Source of the DNA: Staphylococcus pseudintermedius
GTDB lineage: Bacteria; Bacillota; Bacilli; Staphylococcales; Staphylococcaceae
Length of the DNA stretch: 64,000 nt
Reading direction: 5' to 3'
Assembly: GCF_001792775.2 (NCBI RefSeq)
Contig: NZ_MLGE02000013.1
Coordinates: forward strand, 19,494-83,493
The notes under the pieces were generated by a model. It ran no database searches and was not told the origin of the DNA. It was given only the letters and a program-made list of their open reading frames with translations. A program made the position numbers and the translations under genes. The number at the start of each line of letters is the position of its first letter. Position 1 is the stretch's first letter. Of this stretch, positions 59,072-64,000 are shown piece after piece.

Positions 59072-60364
59072 TTATTCAGTAACTTGACGGCTTGATTTGC
59101 GATTTAACATGAGCAAAATCAGTGTACAAACACTACCTAAAAACGCGACGATAATACCTATTTCAAAAATAATTCTGTATGCTTCAACGACGTTATCTTG
59201 ATGGGCATCGAGCAATTTACCATTCATTGTATACACCCAGAAGATCGGCGCATAAGCAGCGAACGAACCGACACTCATCGCAGAACCAGCATATTTTTTA
59301 GGAATATCGAATTCAGCAATTGGCGCAAGGATTACACTTTTCGCCAAGAATGTTGTAACTGAAAATGCGATTAACAATGCCATGCTGACAAATAGACTAC
59401 CTTTAATAAATACAACACCTAGTAATATGATAGATGATAACAACAATGCTGCGAAAATCATTTTAGATGATGATTTGAACACATAGTCAGAAATAATCCC
59501 TGCTGACACACCCATTAGCACACCCATTAAACCTGTGTTGAAAATTCCAAATAGTGCCGTTTGTGTTGTTGATAAATCAAAAGTTTTCTGTAAATATGGG
59601 ACACTGTAAATCAAAATGATATACCCCCAGTAAATAGACATCGCACTGATTGATGCTAGCCATACTTTTGGTTTCAATAACACATAAAATAACCCTTTTA
59701 ATGCCTCTAACGATTTATTTCCAGTAATTTCAGTTTTTTCTTCTTCATCCATTGCAGCAATCCCGTTTTTAGGGACATATTTGATAATGAGTAAAATCAG
59801 TGGAATGATAAGCAAGTTATATGCCAACATACCACCTTTGAATACAACAATACCACTGACTAATGACATAATTCCGACGATGAGCAAGTTCATGAGCATC
59901 TCTTCTGCACGGCGAACGGATTCTAATAGACCAAATCCCATACCACGCTTACTTTGATCCGTAAAAAAGATGACACCATTGAGTACAGCTGGCCAGAAAA
60001 ATGAGTCAACAATCCCCCAAATAATCGCGATAATTTTCAGCACTTGGAATGTCGGGCTGAAGAAAATAATGACAGAAATTGTAATAAAACGAATCAATAA
60101 ACCAACAATTAAGATCGATTTGATGGAGAAACGGTTATTAATCCAACCTCCTGGAATATAAAAGAAGATGGAGATACCAATTAATCCAAAAATTGCACCT
60201 AACTCCGCATTACTCACATTCAAAACTTCTAACAATAAATTGTAGAATGTCCCTTTAAAAGCTTCAAAACTAGAATAGATTAATTGTCCTGCCGTCACAA
60301 CTGATAAAAATCCAATCAGTGTTTTACGGTCTTTAAAATTGAGTTTATCAAGTATTTTTTGCAT
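59072..60364 (-). CDS. MFS transporter
   Basis: 430-aa major facilitator protein with twelve hydrophobic segments. Motif-A-like sequence IPGGWINNRFSIKSIL follows TM2, and the central loop (about 205-225) is charged. It lies 30 bases downstream of a glycerophosphodiesterase gene, with AAAGGAAC before its ATG, so the operon suggests transport of a glycerophosphodiester or its products. It is not a close GlpT match by eye; substrate unknown. Confidence 0.85.
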   Translation of the reverse strand: MQKILDKLNFKDRKTLIGFLSVVTAGQLIYSSFEAFKGTFYNLLLEVLNVSNAELGAIFGLIGISIFFYIPGGWINNRFSIKSILIVGLLIRFITISVIIFFSPTFQVLKIIAIIWGIVDSFFWPAVLNGVIFFTDQSKRGMGFGLLESVRRAEEMLMNLLIVGIMSLVSGIVVFKGGMLAYNLLIIPLILLIIKYVPKNGIAAMDEEEKTEITGNKSLEALKGLFYVLLKPKVWLASISAMSIYWGYIILIYSVPYLQKTFDLSTTQTALFGIFNTGLMGVLMGVSAGIISDYVFKSSSKMIFAALLLSSIILLGVVFIKGSLFVSMALLIAFSVTTFLAKSVILAPIAEFDIPKKYAGSAMSVGSFAAYAPIFWVYTMNGKLLDAHQDNVVEAYRIIFEIGIIVAFLGSVCTLILLMLNRKSSRQVTE

Positions 60365-60394
60365 ACTGATGTTCCTTTCATTAAGTTGTTAATT

Positions 60395-61141
60395 CTATGC
60401 TTTTTGTAAATGTATTAAATCGTCTGCACAGTCCGTAAAAATGCCATCTACGCCCCAATTGAACAGTATATTCGCACGATCTTTATCATTAACTGTCCAC
60501 ACATTTAAAGTGTAACCAGATGATTTAATATCTTGTACGACATCACGCGTTAAATTGATATCCTCCAAATGAACGATGGAAGAACCACAAAAATCAACAA
60601 TGGTACGCCAATCTGGATAAAAAGCACAGCGTTCAAATAACACCGCCCTCGTATACTGTGGCACATGTTGTTCTGCTAGTTTAAGTAACGCAAAGTTGAA
60701 ACTTGAGATAAGTACTTCGATGTTCGAATCCAATTGTTTAATCTGTTCTTTAAACAATTGAATCATGCGCTCACTAAGATACGACCCATTTGGGCCTGTA
60801 ACCCCTTTAAGTTCAATGTTCAAATTCAGTTGATAGCGATTCGCAAAGTCAATAAGCTGTTCAAACGTCAACACACGCTCTTCTTTGAACTCAGGACCGA
60901 ACCATTCTCCAGATGAAGCGTGTTCAATTTTTTCATATAACGTTTCACTTACTTCTCCTGTCGTGTCCGTTGTGCGATCTAAATCGTCATCGTGAAAAAT
61001 GATTAACTGCTCATCTTTCGTAATCGCTACATCCAACTCGAGCCATTTCACGCCTTCTACTTTTCGAGCCAAATCAAATGCTGTCACTGTATTTTCTGGT
61101 GCCTTACTCGACAAACCTCTGTGTGCAAAAATTATTGTCAT
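60395..61141 (-). CDS. Glycerophosphodiester phosphodiesterase (GDPD)
   Basis: Hydrolyses glycerophosphodiesters to glycerol-3-phosphate and an alcohol. 248 aa, no signal peptide, so cytoplasmic: AHRGLSSKAPENTVTAF at the start, ELDVAITKDEQLIIFHDDDLDRTT near residue 35, and WTVNDKDRAN near 215. The ribosome site is weak. Substrates probably enter through the MFS transporter encoded next. The best upstream promoter is over 400 bases away. Confidence 0.9.
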   Translation of the reverse strand: MTIIFAHRGLSSKAPENTVTAFDLARKVEGVKWLELDVAITKDEQLIIFHDDDLDRTTDTTGEVSETLYEKIEHASSGEWFGPEFKEERVLTFEQLIDFANRYQLNLNIELKGVTGPNGSYLSERMIQLFKEQIKQLDSNIEVLISSFNFALLKLAEQHVPQYTRAVLFERCAFYPDWRTIVDFCGSSIVHLEDINLTRDVVQDIKSSGYTLNVWTVNDKDRANILFNWGVDGIFTDCADDLIHLQKA

Positions 61142-61595
61142 ATCGATGCCTGACTACTCAAATCTTTAATTTCTGTCTGTATGAACAACGACTTTTTATA
61201 AAATCACATTTAACATGCACCTCATGCAACTCTATTGAGGGTACGCTTTGATTTACACAGTCTATGAAGTTAAAGTTACTATTTAAGTAGTTTTCCTTTC
61301 TTAGTTTTTATATCAAAGTTTATGTTTTTGATTGTACTAACGAAAACACAACATCGCGCTTTCTTCATATTGCTTGGATTTTATCTTTTCGACTATTTCG
61401 ACTAAATTGTAGAAATGAGAAATGACGACTTGTTGTAATGACAAAACGTATACACATTGTCATTTATTTTTCTCCAATAGCGAAACAACCATTTATCCAT
61501 ATCAATCAGCATGCATACAACATGATGATACCGCATATGTAAAGGTTTCCATTAGACATTTTCAATATTATAATGCGTTAATATAATTATGACAA
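61142..61595 (-). promoter_or_regulatory. Promoter and long leader of the GDPD-MFS operon
   Basis: TTGTCA at 61590-61595, 17-base spacer and TATAAT at 61567-61572 on the minus strand form a near-consensus promoter; a second TTGACA lies 11 bases upstream of it. Transcription would begin near 61560 and leave about 420 bases before the GDPD start codon. I see no open frame longer than 20 codons in it with a good ribosome site. Confidence 0.5.
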
Positions 61596-61671
61596 TAGTT
61601 TGTCAAAAATTTTAACGTATGATCATCATTTTATTAAGTAGAGTTAGAAGTTTATCGTTTTTTCGACATAG

Positions 61672-61717
61672 TAAAAAAACACTCGCTAACTTTTACTGAT
61701 GAAAAATAGTGAGTGTT
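61672..61717 (-). terminator. Terminator after the 36-aa ORF
   Basis: On the minus strand AACACTC-CTA pairs with TAG-GAGTGTT, followed by seven T. Confidence 0.85.
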
Positions 61718-61761
61718 CATTCAAAAGCTGATTTAATTGTTGATTAAAGTCACTTTTTCGT

Positions 61762-61872
61762 TAGCACCGACTACTCTCAATTCTCAATTTCATCGTTGAA
61801 AATATCTTTTCTTAGTTTCAAACTTTCTATCTCTAATCGATTAGCCGTGTAAAACTCGAGCAATTCAATCAT
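61762..61872 (-). CDS. Possible 36-aa small protein
   Basis: MIELLEFYTANRLEIESLKLRKDI..., predicted helical and charged. It lies 45 bases before a strong terminator that otherwise has no gene. The ribosome site is weak (GAAAGAAATGTGA). Such short helical proteins occur in phage and island modules. Confidence 0.3.
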
Positions 61873-61998
61873 TTAATCACATTTCTTTCGCCTTACAGTT
61901 TTGTAATTTCAATCTTACAATTTTGTAAGATATTGATTTTTCATTAGCACTCTTCAGTCATTCATGATAGATTTGCAGTATAGATAGGAGGGGTTGAA

Positions 61999-62307
61999 AT
62001 GAATAAATCATCAAATAAAATTCTTTCTTCTTTTTGTTATTTTAGTGTCTTTTTTGCACCATTTATTTTCCCAATTGTAGTTTGGGCTCTATCTAACGGA
62101 GATACATCGAGGAACGCTAAAAGAGCTTTGCTTTATCATATATTGCCGATGATTTCTCTTGGACTATCTACTGTGCTTTTCAGCATATATAATAATAATC
62201 ATTCAAGTGTGATGTTTATATTAGCTATTATTTTTATTATAGCTGTGCCATTCTATATGCTGAAAAATTTATATTTAGGAATCAAGGTACTCATTTCCGA
62301 AAAATAA
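61999..62307 (+). CDS. DUF4870-like membrane protein
   Basis: 102 aa, three hydrophobic segments. The stretch FAPFIFPIVVWALSNGDTSRNAKRALLYHILPM fits the DUF4870 pattern of a membrane segment ending in P-x-x-x-W, then a short loop and A-K-x-A-L. AGGAGGGG before the ATG. Function unknown; intact while its downstream neighbourhood is decayed. Confidence 0.75.
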   Translation: MNKSSNKILSSFCYFSVFFAPFIFPIVVWALSNGDTSRNAKRALLYHILPMISLGLSTVLFSIYNNNHSSVMFILAIIFIIAVPFYMLKNLYLGIKVLISEK

Positions 62308-62332
62308 AAAGTCTTGATGACTTTTTATTTTT
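62302..62332. terminator. Terminator after the DUF4870-like gene
   Basis: AAATAAAAAGTC pairs with GACTTTTTATTT; overlaps the stop codon. Confidence 0.85.
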
Positions 62333-62471
62333 CTCCTCATACTTCTTAATCGCTTTCCCTTTATTATTCACCTCCACAGCAGTATTCGTTTGATTGTCAC
62401 GTACTTTCGTTGCTTCTGTGAAAGTTTGTCCTGAACCCTCTATGATTCTAATAATTAAATATTGTATCATT

Positions 62472-62657
62472 TTAATCTTCATCCAAAACATCAATTAATA
62501 GATTGAACGTCATCTCATAAATTGTATAAAAATCATTGTTTTTGTGTTTTATTAAAAAGACACCAAGTTTAGCAATTTCTGTCGAGCCCTCGTTATAAAT
62601 TTCTATTTGATAATCACAATCTATAACTAATTTGGAAAAACGTGCTTTGTTATTAGC
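62472..62657 (-). pseudogene. Gene remnant, about 61 codons, no start
   Basis: Open frame ending VLDEDstop and reading NKARFSKLVIDCDYQIEIYN..., clearly protein-like, but it begins at a stop codon without any start. Unknown parent family. Confidence 0.5.
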
Positions 62658-62742
62658 CTATTTTATTATCTCTTCACCATTTCAGCGTCAACTTAATGAA
62701 TGAATTCAAATTCTTCTTGTCTAACTTTAGCTTTTCTAATAT

Positions 62743-62820
62743 TCATTTATTCAACACCTCTTTCACTTTTTGTAATGTATTTTTATTACTCGTATCCTTT
62801 ACCTGTGTCTGCTGTGTCAT
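62743..62820 (-). pseudogene. 25-codon ORF overlapping a truncated 17-codon ORF
   Basis: MTQQTQVKDTS... (25 aa) with AAGGAGT upstream ends in an ATGA overlap with MNIRKAKVRQEEFEF..., which stops after 17 codons. The second looks like the start of a larger gene (GNAT-like N-terminus is possible) that was broken. Confidence 0.35.
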
Positions 62821-62864
62821 CTTGTCTTTTGTGACTCCTTTCCATTTTTTTTAGTACACTGTGA

Positions 62865-62996
62865 TTAGTCGTTCGAAATAATTCTGATGCTAACGAAATT
62901 GAAAATTCATTAAACAAAGGCATACAAGAGAATAAAAATTATCACCTTGATGAAGGGTTAGATTATTATTTAAAATTTGGCGCATTGATAAGTTAA
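62865..62996 (+). pseudogene. Gene remnant, 43 codons, no start
   Basis: Open frame containing EIENSLNKGIQENKNYHLDEGLDYYLKFG, acidic and protein-like, between two stop codons and without a start codon or ribosome site. Confidence 0.35.
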
Positions 62997-63109
62997 TTGA
63001 AAGTACGATAGAAAATGAAAAATTTTCCAAAATGTGAGTACTGTAATTTTACGGGGATATCCCTATCAAAAAATCACATTCATTTTTAAAACGAGCGTAA
63101 CAAAGAGCT

Positions 63110-63822
63110 GTGTATGATCGCTTAATTCACTTTAATCCGTGTGACGGCATTGAACTCAAACATAAAGATTTAAATATGCCTCAAAAAGCGCAATATTTAC
63201 CAAAAGAACAAATCAAACCATTTCTGGAGATGGTTAAAAAAGAGACATTCATCAATACTATATGTTTAGAACAATGATTGAAACTGCAATACGAGTTGGT
63301 GAAGCTAATGCACTGCATTGGTCTGATTACCACAGCAAAGATAAAACATTATCTATCACCAAATCTTATGACCAAAATCACGGCAGATGGAATACAACGA
63401 AAAACAAAGAACATAGAACTATTTATATTACTGATGATTTAGCGAAAGCATCAACTAAATTGAAATACCTTCAAAATGCGAATCGAATCGTAAATGAAGA
63501 TGTTTATAATACAACTCATGACTTTATATTCTGTAATGCATTTGGTGACCCGCTTCCACGAAGTGCAACACACAAAACCATGATGCATGTGACCGGCAAA
63601 TTATTAGGAAAAGAAAACAAGTTGAGCATTCACAAGTTAAGACATACACATGCGACGCTGTTGTTAGAAAGTGATGTCCCAATGAAAGTCATTCAAGAAC
63701 GATTCGGACATAAAACAATGGCAGTTACTGAACAAATTTATAGTCATGTGACTGAAAAAATGAATCATAAGGCAAAAGAAAACTTTGAAAAATTCATTTA
63801 TGACAACAACCTTTTCGGATAA
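63110..63822 (+). pseudogene. Tyrosine recombinase (phage-type integrase), truncated and frameshifted
   Basis: Catalytic half of a phage or island integrase. Present: Arg I in AIRVGEANALHW, HKLRH, GH in RFGHKTM and Tyr in IYSHV, so all active-site residues survive. The N-terminal and core-binding domains are missing except for about 45 codons (YDRLIHFNPCDGIELKHKD...) in another frame. A shift near 63245 separates that part from FIHQYYMFRTM. It probably no longer works; translation from the ATG at 63262 would give only 186 aa. Confidence 0.85.
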
Positions 63823-63874
63823 GTCTGTACCCACTTTGCACCCAATTCACATAAAAAGCAGAAACTGGTACAAA

Positions 63875-64000
63875 ATCGAGTAGGAGAATAGCCATTAATT
63901 GACTACTCGTCCTCTCACACCACCGAGCGTACGGTTCCGTACTCGGCGGTTCAATATCTTGCGTAAGCCAACTCTGCAAGCTGGGCTAATGGTATTAATC
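63875..64000 (-). mobile_element. Group II intron, 3' end (domains V-VI); rest beyond window
   Basis: On the minus strand GAACCGCCGAGTACGG folds with CCGTACGCTCGGTGG into a domain V hairpin and is followed by GTGTGAGAGG, as in bacterial group II introns. Then GAGTAG...CTACTC forms a domain VI-like stem. The 3' end is about 63875. The reverse-transcriptase gene would lie past 64000, read on the minus strand. Confidence 0.75.

Noticed and set aside
62291..62494. 67-codon minus-strand frame (ends SSRLFIFRK)
   Set aside because: Its last part runs through the terminator of the DUF4870-like gene, and its first codons overlap another remnant. At most it is a fragment; not listed as a gene.
63794..63979. 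61-codon minus-strand frame at the window end
   Set aside because: It runs through the structured domains V-VI of the group II intron, which are not coding.

Overview
The window is low-GC Firmicute chromosome from a Staphylococcus. Gene content and order follow the staphylococcal block that runs from femAB through mprF, glcT, parEC, acnA, sbcDC, lexA, rpsN/rpmG and hom-thrCB to a thermonuclease. It is not S. aureus. The trp operon expected next to femAB and the catalase gene expected next to rpmG are absent, ParC has Asp at position 84, and a secreted thermonuclease gene lies beside the membrane-anchored one. A member of the S. intermedius/pseudintermedius or schleiferi group is my best guess (inference).

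Layout. 1-9.5 kb: peptidase PepF (cut by the window edge), the interpeptide-bridge enzymes FemA/FemB, an M42 aminopeptidase, TyrA, a LexA-controlled Y-family polymerase, a Spo0M-like protein and a tautomerase. 9.5-20 kb: cell-envelope and transport genes (MsrR, MsrA, MprF, an AI-2E permease, glucose PTS with its antiterminator GlcT, an alanine/Na+ symporter). 20-32 kb: topoisomerase IV (parE-parC, with a LexA box), PlsY, an HesB-like protein, a thioesterase, aconitase behind three tandem CcpC/CcpE-type dyads, a betaine transporter and MscL. 32-41.5 kb: SbcC/SbcD with a LexA box, small membrane proteins, transketolase, and the divergent sosA/lexA pair with three LexA boxes. 41.5-53 kb: CAP-domain protein, GMP reductase, the paralogous ribosomal proteins S14 and L33 with Zur-type boxes, an amino-acid permease, a HAD phosphatase, and hom-thrC-thrB divergent from aspartokinase.

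53-64 kb is more variable: a CcpA-controlled unknown gene, a SarA-family regulator behind a very AT-rich leader, a NERD-like membrane protein, two thermonucleases flanking a small membrane protein and two unlisted membrane micro-ORFs, a possible small RNA, a GDPD-MFS operon with a long leader, and then gene debris. The debris includes a frameshifted tyrosine recombinase and the 3' end of a group II intron that continues beyond the window. It looks like an old, decayed integration site.

Links between genes: four SOS transcription units (lexA/sosA, sbcDC, parEC, Y-family polymerase) lie within 32 kb and all carry recognisable LexA boxes. Zinc (Zur), carbon (CcpA, GlcT) and TCA-cycle (CcpC/CcpE) controls are also visible in the DNA. 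I saw no complete mobile element, CRISPR array, tRNA or rRNA. The best candidates for undescribed biology are the paired membrane micro-proteins at 56.4-56.6 kb, the two genes whose ribosome-binding site lies inside a terminator-like hairpin, and the CAP-domain gene without a normal start codon.
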